This document shows positions 12,278 to 23,862 of a stretch of DNA of 64,000 nt, one piece after another. Origin of the DNA: Cercis canadensis (taxonomy: Eukaryota > Streptophyta > Magnoliopsida > Fabales > Fabaceae); the NCBI GenBank assembly GCA_003255065.1, contig QAOA01006583.1, positions 347,881-411,880 on the forward strand, given 5' to 3'. Every line of letters starts with the position of its first letter. Position 1 is the first letter of the stretch. The notes under the pieces are model-generated. The model was given only the letters and a program-made list of their open reading frames with translations, searched no databases and was not told where the DNA came from. Made by a program: the position numbers and the translations under genes.

Positions 12278-12810
12278 AGACAGACTTAAGGACATATCAA
12301 AAAAATAAAAATAAAATAAAGACATAATTAAGGAATATCTTCTTCAACTTCCATTTCTCCATAAATATTCACTACATATGTATCAACTAACCAATAATTA
12401 CACACAAGTCAAACACATTGAAGAAAACTCATTTTCATTTTCAAACCTCTCTTTGTTTTTTGCTTCCTGTTTTAAGTGGAATTAGAAGATATTGACTTGA
12501 CCTGTTTTAAGTTAATTAAGTTCAATTAAATCCAAATACATATATCTTTGTAGAGTATAAAGCAATATAAAGATAACTAAAATATAATTAGTACAAGTTT
12601 TTAAAGCTTTCTTTAGTTTTACACATATATAGAAATTTAAACTAATTAAAAAGTGAAAGTCTAACACATGAACAAATAAGAGGTTTAATGGTACATTCTT
12701 TAATGTAAGTGGTTTTATTTTTATTTTTTACCGCATTACACTGTTATATAAAAAAAAAAAAATTAAGGGATTTGGCTGCTAGTTCTAAATAAACAAGAGA
12801 GTTATATGAG

Positions 12811-12860
12811 ATTTGGATCCGGTCATGTTACTTGAGTCTCAGATCTAAGCTGCGCATTTG
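12811..12860 (+). mobile_element. Solo arm of foldback MITE B
   Basis: GGATCCGGTCATGTTACTTGAGT and TCAGATCTAAGCTGCGCATTT match the left arm of the MITE at 2448-2614, with a short deletion between them. No opposite arm follows, so this is a truncated copy. Confidence 0.65.
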
Positions 12861-13140
12861 ACTTGAATTATATGTGATTTGTTTAATTTTTTATGGGATG
12901 TTCAATTTAATTTTCTTGATAACCAGTTACCATTGAATGGAAAACACGTGTATTCAAACAAGAGCTACTATTTTAATGTAATTAAGCTTTGGTACTAAAG
13001 AATTCCAAGTTGGGCATGTTGTTGGCTTATAGAATAAGCATTAATTAATTAAATTACTTGTTGAGAAAATAAAACACAGACACACAAACCCTTCCAAAAA
13101 ACCATTGGCTTATAATTACACTTTTATTTCCTTCTTCAAA

Positions 13141-13949
13141 CTGCGCCCACAGTCCTAAGACCAAACCCGGAAACCGGTCTCCGGTTTTCTCCCAAAACCA
13201 GTTTTTATATCCTAACACGATTTCCCGAAAACCAGGAGCTTTTTTTTATTTTTATTTTCAAATTATTATTTCTCAAAAAAAAAAAGTGGACCCTTATTCC
13301 ACAATATGTGGCGATTCGACCGCACTCTGACACCTGATCGTGATTGCCACGCGCCTCACTCTTCTCTTCTTAAATTTTGTACCCATTTGCATGTACCACG
13401 CCACCTCTGCCATTTTTCTTACCTCTCATGAAATTCCAATTTTACCCTCAACATTTTCCACTCCTTCCGTGGCAGATTCCGTAATTTTAGAGTACGTCAG
13501 AGGGTGATTCAGGACCCAGAAAGGCCAACACAGCCATGCATCAGAGTTATGAGAAGGGTGGGTAAGAGCTTTAGAACAGTGCCTTTTGTGGGCGTTTCCA
13601 CGTCAGCTACGCCCCTATGGGAAGACTATGTGAGTCCCCATGATTGGGAGTTGATGCCACGAGCTAGATCTGAGAGTGGGTTATTTTCTCCTCAAGTAAG
13701 GCTTGGAAGTGGTTCGAACCCCAACCTCCTTGAATGTGGAAAACCATTGTTTGTGTTGTTTTAAAAACAGCTACGTCCCCCAGTACCTGAAAAACCCAGC
13801 GGCTCAGCAAACCTCCAACAAATATATACCTTCTATAAAATCACAACATCACAATCTCCTTCACCCTCTTCTACTTTCTCTAAAATACTAATCACTCTTT
13901 TCTCTTCTTCTTCTCTCAAATTCTCTCTCTTGTTTAAAGCTTGAAGAAA
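13141..13949 (+). promoter_or_regulatory. Promoter and 5' UTR of the LBD41-type gene
   Basis: The stretch upstream of the start codon contains an HRPE-like site at 13222-13240, a TATAAAA candidate at 13834-13840 (an ATATATA alternative is at 13822), and a CT-rich run at 13880-13935 typical of plant 5' UTRs. A transcription start near 13865 would give a leader of about 85 bases. Frames at 13504-13764 and 13703-13891 lie in it but have no family match, and I treat them as non-coding. Confidence 0.6.
13222..13240 (+). promoter_or_regulatory. HRPE-like hypoxia-responsive element
   Basis: TTCCCGAAAACCAGGAGCT contains AAACCAGGAGC (13229-13239). From memory, the hypoxia-responsive promoter element bound by group VII ERF factors reads AAACCA followed by variable G/C positions and GC, and LBD41 is one of its best known targets. 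The site sits about 600 bp upstream of the TATA candidate. The match is seen in the sequence. Activity is inferred. Confidence 0.6.
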
Positions 13950-15206
13950 ATGCGGATGAGTTGTAATGGATGCCGGGTTTTGCGAAAGGGTTGTAGTGAG
14001 AATTGTAGTATAAGACCCTGTTTGCAGTGGATCAAAAGCCCGGAATCTCAAGCAAATGCTACTGTGTTTCTTGCTAAGTTCTATGGCCGTGCCGGGCTTA
14101 TGAATCTCATCAACGCTGGTCCTGAACATCTTCGCCCAGGTGGGTTTTTATTTTTTTTTTGATTGTCATTGATTTTTGATTTTGGGTTTTCAAATTTCGG
14201 CATTTTTTTTCTCGAGAAACAAACGGAAAGTTTATTGATTTGTTTGGTTGTCTTTTCTTTTTTTTGTTGCAGCTATTTTTCGTTCTTTGCTATATGAGGC
14301 ATGTGGGCGGATAGTGAACCCGATTTATGGGTCCGTTGGGCTGTTATGGTCGGGGAGTTGGCAGCTCTGTCAATCCGCCGTGGAGGCTGTGTTGAAGGGC
14401 GCGCCNTCTCGAGAAACAAACGGAAAGTTTATTGATTTGTTTGGTTTTCTTTTCTTTTTTTTGTTGCAGCTATTTTTCGTTCTTTGCTATATGAGGCATG
14501 TGGGCGGATAGTGAACCCGATTTATGGGTCCGTTGGGTTGTTATGGTCGGGGAGTTGGCAGCTCTGTCAATCCGCCGTGGAGGCTGTGTTGAAGGGCGCG
14601 CCGATCACACCGATTACGTCGGAAGCTGCCACAAATGGGCGGGGTCCACCTCTGAAGGCGTACGATATTCGCCACGTGTCGAAGGATGAGAACTCCGCCG
14701 CGTCTAACGATCCTCAACGAGTTAAGACTCGGTCGCGGTTCAAGCGCGCCGTCATCAAACCGAAAGCCAACAAGGGGGCGACGGCGACCGGGTTGGGAAG
14801 TGCTGACGAGGACTCGCCGCGCGAGCCGAGCCAAATCTGGACTGCCGCTGAAGAGGTGGTGAACCGGTCAGCGAGTCATGACTCGTCGCTGAGTCACCAG
14901 TCGGAGGCGCCGAACGCGGTGGAGGGTGAGAGCAAAGAAAGCGAGAGCATGATCTCGGTTGAAACCGCTGAACCGGAGACTTCGATGCTCTTCCGAGACG
15001 AACCGGGATCTGTAGCGAAGCCGAGTGACCGAGCCGAGGACAGTGGCGATGTTGCTCTCGAGCTGACACTGGGGTTCAAACCGGCATCACGTGCTCACCA
15101 CGTGGTCCCCGTGAAGAAGAGGAGGATTGAATTGAAGGATTTTGGTTGTAGCTCGGCTGAGAATGGCACATGCAAGATGGAGCTGGGGCTTGAATACTCG
15201 GCTTGA
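13950..15206 (+). CDS. LBD41: LOB domain-containing protein, class II (LBD41-type)
   Basis: Plant-specific transcription factor. Exon 1 is 13950-14139 (donor GTGGGT) and exon 2 is 14470-15206 (acceptor TTGTTGCAG). Joined they give 308 residues in an unbroken frame, the split alanine codon being completed across the intron. I start at the ATG at 13950 because [15 protein letters not shown] is the usual class IIA opening. The zinc-finger-like block C-x2-C-x6-C-x3-C is residues 5-19 and is followed by the GAS block around [11 protein letters not shown]. The basic-acidic linker is variable, then LELTL at about residues 260-264 resembles an EAR repression motif, and KKRR at 279-282 could serve as a nuclear signal. 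Class II members lack the full leucine zipper, and none is seen here. LBD41 in Arabidopsis is a core low-oxygen-induced gene; LBD40 and LBD42 are the close alternatives. A false duplicate of the exon 2 start sits at 14273-14405. Confidence 0.93.
14209..14602 (+). repeat. False duplication across the N at 14406
   Basis: About 197 bp (end of the intron plus the first 133 bases of exon 2) are present before the N (14209-14405) and again after it (14407-14602). I see only about two differences, for example GGTTGTC versus GGTTTTC and GGGCTG versus GGGTTG. It looks like two allelic contig ends joined without merging. Splicing to the second acceptor gives the intact protein; reading through the first copy hits the N and then loses the frame. 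Confidence 0.9.
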
Positions 15207-16019
15207 GAAATGGCTCAGCTGAAGTTTTAGTTCAGTTTTGACTTAATCGGCTTTCTGTGTTTTCGTAGAGGAGATCATCAGATCAGGACCGTCAGTTTTT
15301 ATTTTTTTGGTTAACCCTTTATGTGAATGCGGTGCTGTACAAAAATGGTTGGTTTATAGAAGAAAGGGTACATTTTGCAAAAATATTAACAAGAGGGACT
15401 GAAAATCAGTGTTAGAAAATATGGTATCATTTTTGTACTATCTAGTCACTAGGAAGGACTAACTAATAAAAGTGGGTGCAGTGTGATTTTAAATTTTAAT
15501 GGGTGACCAAATTAGTACTTGATTTTTATTTTCATAATGTGATAAACCATAGAAATTATGCTTAATGGTCTCTATATATACATTAATTGAATTTGTAGGT
15601 AGAAGAAGGTCCATCATATTTTCGAATTCCACTATCTTTTGAGACAATTTAAGAGAAACGTTTCTGAAAAAGTAATTTCTTTTCTCAAAAACTCAAACAT
15701 GCTTTTAGGCCTGTTTTGTCTTTCCAGTCAAAATAAAAATGCATGATGACTAAAGTCACTAAACCAAAGGTGCTATCTTTTTGGGACTTGGATGTCAATC
15801 AAACGGGGGAAAAGAAAAATATAAATTTAGACATAATTGTTTTATATATTTTTTTTGGGTAATATAATTGTTTTATATTTCATTTGAACACATAATGGGG
15901 AGGAAATGGAAAGGAAAATAAACTTTACCTTTTTTTAAAATATCATATGAATGAACATAAAGAAACATTTAGTTTTAGAAATGGAAGAAAAAATTATTTA
16001 TAATATAACAACAGTTTTT
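15207..16019. other. 3' flank of the LBD gene and intergenic DNA
   Basis: The 3' UTR follows the stop codon. A possible poly(A) signal AATAAA is at about 15466. No other gene is seen. Confidence 0.5.
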
Positions 16020-16073
16020 TTTTGGTAAACAGAACAAACTCGACCTCATGAGAGATCACCTAAACCAATAGAA

Positions 16074-16131
<58 letters not shown>

Positions 16132-16325
16132 TTAATAACAAATATACTCTTAATTTATCAAATTTGAGGTGAGCCATTATTGCTTTAGGGGTTCCGTTGT
16201 CAAAGTACCTATAATTGTAGTTTTGTGTGATAGAACGTTTTGAGACTTTCATTTTGTCAATGAGAGATCTCGAACACAAAACCCTCTTTTTACTAAGAGA
16301 GCATTGTGACCAACTGACCTACAAC
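16020..16325 (-). mobile_element. tRNA-derived SINE-like repeat with long internal A run
   Basis: On the - strand the head near 16325 reads GTAGGTCAGTTGGTCACAAT, a box A-like sequence, followed by GTGTTCGAGATCTC as a box B. The body ends in a region with about 52 uninterrupted A bases on the + strand (16078-16129). It lies directly before the LRR relics. Confidence 0.5.
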
Positions 16326-16377
16326 TCAATTAACTTTTCAATTAGAATATTTTAAAATATTTGAAACTAGCATCTTA

Positions 16378-16522
16378 CAAGTTAGGTCCTGATTTTCCAG
16401 ATTAGCTCTAAACTTAAAGTAACTTACGGTATCTTGATATTTCGAATGCTGGGATTTTTGGGTTTTGGCCCATATTAGAAAATGTGTTAGAAATGAATAT
16501 TTGGTACAACAATCTCATCGGA
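16378..16522 (+). pseudogene. Stray LRR receptor-like protein fragment
   Basis: This 145-bp stretch matches the middle of the two neighbouring LRR pseudogenes (compare 22371-22525 and 18179-18330: 'KLGPSF.NWLQ', 'ILDI..A.ILGFVP.WFWN', 'MNISYNN'). It then switches within a few bases to the N-terminal LRR cap sequence of the next copy. Stops interrupt it. It is therefore the left side of a deletion or recombination joint between tandem copies, not part of the gene that follows. Confidence 0.75.
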
Positions 16523-19290
16523 TTATGGTGGCATGCTGTCAACATGGAGGGATGATGGAAATGGAGATTGTTGCAAATGGAAAAAGTTCAATGCAACAAT
16601 GAAACAGGTCATGTCCAAATCCTTGATCTTCGAGCTTCCAAAATAAATCCTTTGGCTGGTGAAATCAATCATTCACTGATTGAGTTGCAACATATAACAT
16701 ATTTGGACCTCAGTTTAAATTATTTAATAACGGGTCATATCCCAGAATTCATAGGCTTCTTTTGCAACTTAATATATCTCAATCTCTCACATGTTGGTTT
16801 TGTTGGGAAGATTCCTTATCAATTAGGGAAGTTTCCACGTTTAGAATATCTGGATCTGAGCTCAAATAATTTACATGGAGAAATTCCTTATCAACTTGGG
16901 AATCTCTCACAGATGCAGCATCTTGATCTTAGTGGAAATGATCTTGTTAGAGCAATTCCTTATCAGCTTGGCAATCTTTCTGTGTTGCAGTCTCTTAGGC
17001 TGGGTTGGAATTTTATTGTCAAGATTTATGAGAAGAATCATGCTGACGCTGAGTGGCTATCTAGGCTTTCTTGTTTAACAAATCTTGACTTGACTGGATT
17101 TATTAATCTGAACAGTTCTCGTCAATGGTTGCAAACAATTGGTAAGCTTCCAAACCTTAGAGAATTACTGATAAAGGGTTGTAGCCTTTCTGATGTTAAT
17201 ATTCTTCCTTTGTCTGATTCCCATTTGAATTTTTTCACTTTTCTTACCATTCTCGATCTCTCTTATAATATGCTGACATCATCAAATTGCAATGGGTGTT
17301 CAACTTCAGCTCCAACATTCAAGAGCTTTGTCTGTATAACTGTACTCTTTCGAATAATAATCTTGTTTTGCCATCTCCTTTCTATTTGAATTTTTTTTTT
17401 CTCTTCTCATCGTTGATCTCTCCTATAATAATCTAACATCATCAACATCCCATTGTTGTTTAACTTGAGCTACAACCTTCAGGAGCTTGATCTAAGTGGA
17501 TGTGATCTTTTAGATAATAATATTCTTCATCCATCTCCTTCTTATTTGAATCTTTATTCTTCTCTTTTCATCCTTGATCTTTCTGAGAATAAGTTGACAT
17601 CAACTCTATTTCTTTGGATATTTAACTTCAGCTATAATCTTCATGTGCTTGACTTTACTGATAACTTATTGAAAGGTTCCATTCCTGATGATTTTGGCAA
17701 CATAATGAACTCTCTCAAGGAATTGAAACTCTCATCTAACAATTTGGAAGGCGAAATCCCAAAATCTATTGGGAATATATGCACATTGCATATTTTATAT
17801 CTTTCCCATAATAAAGAGCTTTTAAGTTCTGTGTATAACTTGTTAAAGCGCATTGTACACAGATTACATGATTGTGATTTATCTTATAATCAAATTATTG
17901 GCATGTTCATAACCTTTCAATTTTCTCAATCTTTGAAAATTATCACTTTCCAATAATCAACTAAATAGAGAAATGTCAGAAAATATCATATTGCCACTTG
18001 AGTTAGAGGAATTGGACCTCAATGAGAATTCTTTGAAAGGTGTGATGATAGAATCCCATTTCACTAATCTCTCCAAATTGGATACCTTTTACTTATCTTA
18101 TAACTCATCGGCTCTCAAAGTTAGCACCACTTGAAAAATTCCTCATTTTAAATTGCCTTATTTGGGAGTGGCATTTTGCAAGTTGGGTCCTAGCTTTTTA
18201 AATTGGCTCCAGACACAAAACAACTTATAGATTCTTGATATATCTAATGCTGGGATTTTGGACTTTGTACCAGAGTGATTTTGGAATGTACCAATTTCAC
18301 AAATAAAACGTTTCATGAATATTTCATACAACAATCCTGTTGGTGAAATTCCAAATTTGCCACTCAAGTTTTATTATGCACCCTTAATAGCTTTGAATTC
18401 AAATCAATTTGAAGGTGTAATTCCATCATTTTTGTCACAAGCATCAAAATTGTATCTCTCCAAAAATAAATTTTCAGATACAGGACAATTGCCAGATTGT
18501 TTGAGGCATCTTAAATCATTAAAGGTTCTTGATCTGAGCAATAACACACGGTCTAGAAAAATTTCACTCTCCATGGGTACCCTTGTTGAAATAAAGACTT
18601 TGGTTTTACAAAACAGTAGTTTAGTTGGACCACTACCTTCCTTCTTGAAGAATTGCACCAATTTAGTTATGCTAGATGTGGGAGAAAGTAAGCTCTATGG
18701 TTCAATACCTCCATGGATAGGAGAAAACCTTTAACAATTGGTACTCTTAAGCTTACGAGTGAATGGCCCCTGAATGGAAGTTTGCCTTTGCATCTATATT
18801 ATTTAAGGCAAATTAAAGTCTTAGATCTCTCACAATATAACTTATCAAAAGGAATTCCAATATGCATTAACAATTTTACTATTATAGCTGAAAAGGGTAT
18901 TGACTCAATTGAATCTGTAAGTCATTCTTGGAATAACTATTATTATGGTTACAGTTCTCAGCATGATTTATATCTGTCATTGACGTGGAAAAATACTGAA
19001 CATGTGTTTAAGAATCTTGAGTTGCTTCTCAAAAGCATTGATCTCTCAAACAATAATCTAACCAAAGAAATGCCTATTTAATTTGGGTAGTTACTTGGAT
19101 TAGTTTCTCTGAATTTTTTAAGAAACAATTTGAGTGAAGAAATCCCTTTCATGATTGGAAATTTGCAATCACTTGAATTTCTTGATTCATTTCTCTAGAA
19201 TAATTTCTTCAAGTCTTTCTCAAATTGATGATTTCAGCGTATTAAACTTGTTAAACAATAATCTCTATGAGAAAATTCCAATTGAAATTT
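16523..19290 (+). pseudogene. LRR receptor-like protein (EIX2/Cf type), copy 1, decayed
   Basis: Plant cell-surface receptor-like proteins of this type sense microbial patterns through an extracellular LRR domain and signal through partner kinases. The remnant begins inside the N-terminal cap (LSTWRDDGNGDCCKW), with a one-base deletion at about 16583 relative to copy 2, and continues through many xxLxxLxLSxNxLxGxIP repeats. Open pieces at 16568-17389, 17453-17956, 18315-18734 and 18713-19081 are joined by frameshifts. In-frame stops occur near 18132, 18226, 18277, 18731 and 19079. About 60 bp present in copy 2 (after residues FSD) are missing at about 18478. Homology stops near 19290 in the last LRR, so the juxtamembrane, transmembrane and tail parts are absent. 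The signal peptide is also absent. It cannot encode a working receptor. Confidence 0.88.
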
Positions 19291-20693
19291 ATACTTTTTT
19301 CCATTTTATTCTTATATTTTTTTTTGGTAAAGTCTGTTGCTGGGGAGGTTTGAATTTGGGATAGGGGATGAGGAACATGAAGGGGGCTCCACTAAATCAA
19401 AGTTTTTCCTCAAAGTGATATGACATTCAAAGTGTTGTGCCATGTGTAAGAAATTATGTACCTTTCTTTTAATTTTTCCTTGGGTTAATAAGATTCAATT
19501 CATAAAAAAAAAAAAATTTATTTTTTGTTTCTAGGTCTCTGTGGATCATACAAATACTTAAAACAAAAGGATATATATGAATTCACAAGACTAGTTAGAG
19601 ATTAATTCACATGTAACTAAAGTAAAAAAAAAAAAAAAAAAAAATTAATTCACACATATTGTATATTTTTATCTTTTAAAAAAACATCTCAAGAAGTGTA
19701 GATATCACGGATTTTATAGGAGAATTTATTGGTATAAACAATTTCTACCACTACTGACATTTTAATGATGCCATGTTCTACTTTGCTTAAAATTTCTAAC
19801 TTGTAAAAGGGGTTATATGAATGAGCGTAAGGATTGGGAAACTCTGACATTGATTTCCAAGTCTATAGACTTTAATCACATCGATGTCTTGTCCACTGTT
19901 CTCTCGTTCCCCACCTCGCTATCTTTGTGGCTTTTATTTCCTATACGTGAACAACACATTATCTGTCCCAGTTTCTGCCTTCTGGGAAATTTCTACACAA
20001 AAGAGTCATTGTAGAGTAGGCCCAAAGTGTCTCGACATTACCATTTTGTGTTCTTAATTGGATTATATAGCCACACCACTTAAAAGCAAGAAGAACAGAG
20101 AGAAGGAAACAAGAAAACATTTTGCTTTCTGAAAGCAATAATGTTCGCTACTGTAACTAGATCAGGATTCACGAACCTCCATTTGGTTTTTTTGTTGCAT
20201 ATAGAGTCAGTCTATTTTTCTTGATATTCACTGGGAAAGTCATGAATACTAACTTTGGAAAGGGTGAAAGAAAATTCTATCCAATGAATTGTGGACATCG
20301 CCTGTACTGCACTTATAAGTTGATAGAAGCGTTCATTTAAGCAATTTTTACAGCAAATACAAATAACTTCATGACTTATAAGTCTAAGTCTGTTTACTTC
20401 TCTAACCTGTAAAATGGGATAGAATATAATAATAATTAGTTTGATGGAAATATTACGTGTAACCTCATTTTCTCCTACATTTCCAAGTCTATAGACTTAA
20501 TTTATAGGTTTTTCTTTCCTTGATAAATGTTACTTTCCCCCATATTAACCAATGTCATGTCTTCAAGCTCATTAGTTTCTGCTCTTCTTTTTCACTTTCA
20601 TCCCTTATATTTGTTGTACTTCAAAAAGAGGAAAACAATTTGCTTTATCAATCATAGTTTTTCTGTATTTGTTGTTTTCCTTTCAAGATCATA
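19291..20693. other. Spacer between the LRR copies, with promoter-like duplicate
   Basis: No gene is supported. An A run is at 19624-19645. A stretch near 19795-19880 recurs near 20400-20500, both with TTTCCAAGTCTATAGACTT, which suggests that the region upstream of the LRR genes was itself duplicated. A 65-residue frame at 19817-20014 has no family match. Confidence 0.5.
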
Positions 20694-23600
20694 ATGAGTA
20701 GCTTCTTCCTAAAAATTTTATATGCAATATTACTGGTGTTTTCATTCCATACAGGATCCATTCTTGGTTTCAACCAGGCCAGTGAGGGTGGAGAAGTGCA
20801 TAGAGAGGGAGAGAAAGGCACTCCTCATGTTTAAACCAGGCTTCCAATATTTTTGTGGCAAGCTGTCAACATGGAGGGAGGATGGGAATGGAGATTGTTG
20901 CAAATGGAAGGGAGTTCAATGCAACAATGAAACAGGTCATATTCAAATCCTTGATCTTCGAGCTTCGGGTTAGGAAACATATTGTTTAGTAGGTGAAATC
21001 AGTCCTTCATTGATTGAGTTGCAACATATAACACATTTGGACCTTAGTGACAATTATTTCAATGGCACTCACATTCCAGAATTCATTGATTCCTTTAACA
21101 ACTTGACATATCTTAATCTCTCAAGTGCTAATTTTGGTGGAAAGGATCCTTATCAACTATGGAAGCTTCAAAGTTTGCAATATCTGGATTTGAGCGGAAA
21201 TACTTCTGAAGGAGAAATTCCTCATTAACTTGGGAATCTCTCACAGATGGAGCATCTTGACCTTAGTTGGAATGATTTTGTTGGAACAATTCCTTATCAG
21301 CTTTGCAATCTTTCTATGTTGCAGTCTCTTAGGATTGGTGGGAATTATAATCTCAAAGTTTATGACAAGAATCATGCTGATATTGAGTGGCTATCTAATC
21401 TCTCTTGTTTAGCAAATCTTGACTTGAGTGGATTGGCTAATCTCAACAGTTCTCATCAATGGCTGCAAACAGTTGGTAAGCTTCCAAACCTTAGAGAATT
21501 GCGGCTAGATGATTGTAGTCTTTCTGATGTTGATATTCTTCCCTTATCTGATTCCCAGTTGAATTTTTCCACTTCTCTTACCATCCTCGATCTCTCTTCT
21601 CTTATAGTAACCTGACATTATCAACATTCTCATGGCTCTTCAACATGAGCTCCAACCTTCAAGAGCTTTATCTATATAGTTGTAGTCTTTCGAATAATAA
21701 TCTTGTTTTGCCATCTTGTTCGTATTTGAATTCTTATTTTTCTCTCTTCACCCTTGATCTTTCGGAGAATAAGTTGACATCATCAATTGTATTCCTATGG
21801 ATATTCAACTTCAGCTCAAATCTTCATAAACTTGACCTTAGTTATAACTTTTTAGAAGGACCCATCCCTGATGATATTGGTAACATAACGAACTCTCTTA
21901 AGGAATTGCATCTCTCCTCTAACAATTTGAAAGACCAAATCCCAAAATTCATTGTGAATATATGCACATTGCAGGAGTTAATTATTTTCAATAACAATTT
22001 GAGTGGAGAGTTTTAAGGTTTTATTTATAACCAGACAAGATGCATTGTACACCGATTACAGGATTTGGATTTATCTTATAATCAAATTACTGGTATGTTA
22101 TCTAACTTTTCAATTTTCTCATCTTGGAAAAGACTATCACTTTCCGATAATCAATTAAATGGAAGAAATGGATGAAAGTATCATATTGCCACTTGAGTTG
22201 GAGGAATTGGACCTCCAATGGAATTCTTTGAGAGGTGTGATGATAGAATTCCATTTCATGAATCTTTTCAAATTGAAGAGGTTAGACTTAGCTTACAACT
22301 CATTAATGGTTCTAAGATTTAACACCACGTGTATTTCTCCTTTTAAATTGAGTTATTTGAAATTGGCATCTTGCAAGTTGGGTCCTAGCTTTCCAAATTG
22401 GCTTCAAATTCATAATAACTTAGAGATTCTTGATATACCTGATGCTGAGATTTTGGGCATTGTACCAAAGTGGTTTTGGAATGTATCAATGTCAGAAATC
22501 ATATATCTCATGAATATTTCATACAATAATCTTGTTGGTGAAATTCCAAATTTTCCACTTGAGGTTCATTACCGATCCATGTTCATAGCTTTGAATTCAA
22601 ATGAATTTGAAGGTGTAATTTCATCATCTTTGTCACAAGCATAAGCATTGTTTCTCTCCAAAAATGAATTTTCAGATATCATTTCTTTTTTATGCGGCAA
22701 CAGCACAACTAATGTTTTTGGTGTTTTAGATGTATCAAATAATCATCGAACAGGACAATTGCTGGAGTGTTGGAGCCATCTTAAATCACTATAGTTTCTT
22801 GATTTGAACAATAACAAATTGTTTAGAAAAATTTCACTTTCCATGGGCACCCTTGTTGAAGTGAAGGCTTTGGTTCTACGAAACAATAGTTTAGTTGGAC
22901 AACTACCTTCCTCCTTGAAGAATTGCACGAATTTAGTTACGCTAGAGGTGAGAGAACATACGCTCTTTGGTCCAAAACCTCCATGGATAGGGGAAAACCT
23001 TCGACAATTGATATTCTTAAGCTTACGAGTGAATGGCTTGAATGAAAGTTTTCCTTTGCATCTATGTTATCTAAGTCAAATTAGAGTTTTAGATCTCTCA
23101 CGGAGTTATCAAAGGCTGTTCCAATGTGCATAATAATTTTACTATAATTGCTCAAAAGAGTATTCATTCAACTAAATATGCAAGTCTTCATTTTATGAAA
23201 ATTATGATAATTACACTATTTACTCATATGATTTCTATATATCAATGATATGGAAAAGTGTAGAACATGTGTTCAAGAATCCCAAATCAGTTCTTAAAAG
23301 CATTGATCTCTCAAGCAATAATTTAGTTGGAGAAATACCTATTGAATTTGGGTATTTACTTGGATTAGTTTCTCTGAATTTGTCAAGAAACAATTTGAGT
23401 GGAGAAATCCCTTCTATGATTGGAAATTTGAAATTACTGGAATTTCTTGATTTGAGAAGAAATCATCTCTCTGGCAGAATGCCTTCTAGTTTTTCTCAAA
23501 TTGATGATCTCGGTGTATTAGATTTGTCCAACAATAGCCTAATCAGAAAAATTCCAATTGGAACACAATTGTAGAGCTTTAATGCCTCCAGTTATGAAGG

Positions 23601-23862
23601 AAAGCTAGATCTTTGTGGAAATTGCTTGACAAAGTGTGTTCAGAAGATGAAGTACCAGTAATACCTTATGCATCACCAGTAATTAAAGAAGATCATGAGA
23701 ATTTACATTTCTTTGAAGCATTTTTTATGAGCATGGGACTTGGATTTCCAGTTGAATTCTGGGGACTCTTATTACCAATTTTGGTCAAACATTCTTAGAG
23801 ATGCCTACCTCAAGTTATTAAAGAAATTCATTGACAATATTTATGTTAAAGGATTAGAAGGT
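20694..23862 (+). pseudogene. LRR receptor-like protein (EIX2/Cf type), copy 2, full length but broken
   Basis: All parts of a receptor-like protein are present in order. The ATG at 20694 opens a signal peptide (MSSFFLKILYAILLVFSF). A frameshift near 20775 leads to the N-terminal cap with RERKALLMFK and a paired-cysteine CCKWKGVQC. About twenty or more LRRs follow, and an acidic stretch (SEDEVPVIPY) comes before a C-terminal membrane segment (GFPVEFWGLLLPILVKHS) and a short tail ending in DAYLKLLKKFIDNIYV. In-frame stops are at 20971, 21226, 22014, 22642, 22792 and 23572, and frame changes fall near 21600, 22160, 23110, 23600 and 23800. It has no kinase domain, as expected for this class. Copy 1 is a close tandem relative. 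A possible donor GTAAGA follows the last homologous codon at 23862. Confidence 0.9.

Larger units (their letters stand above)
11353..13140. other. Intergenic DNA
   Basis: AT-rich and without a gene. It holds a SINE-like repeat at 12165-12277 and a single MITE arm at 12811-12860. Confidence 0.6.

Noticed and set aside
13504-13891. Two overlapping frames of 86 and 62 codons directly upstream of the LBD gene.
   Set aside because: They lie in the promoter region, have no family match, and the higher GC here makes long chance frames likely. The TATA candidate lies near the end of them.
14541-15079. Long frames on the - strand opposite LBD exon 2.
   Set aside because: They are shadows of the GC-richer + strand coding exon and have no family signature.
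16568-17389. The 273-codon LRR frame as a small functional gene.
   Set aside because: It starts in the middle of the LRR cap, has no signal peptide or membrane anchor, and is continuous by homology with broken downstream pieces. It is part of a pseudogene.
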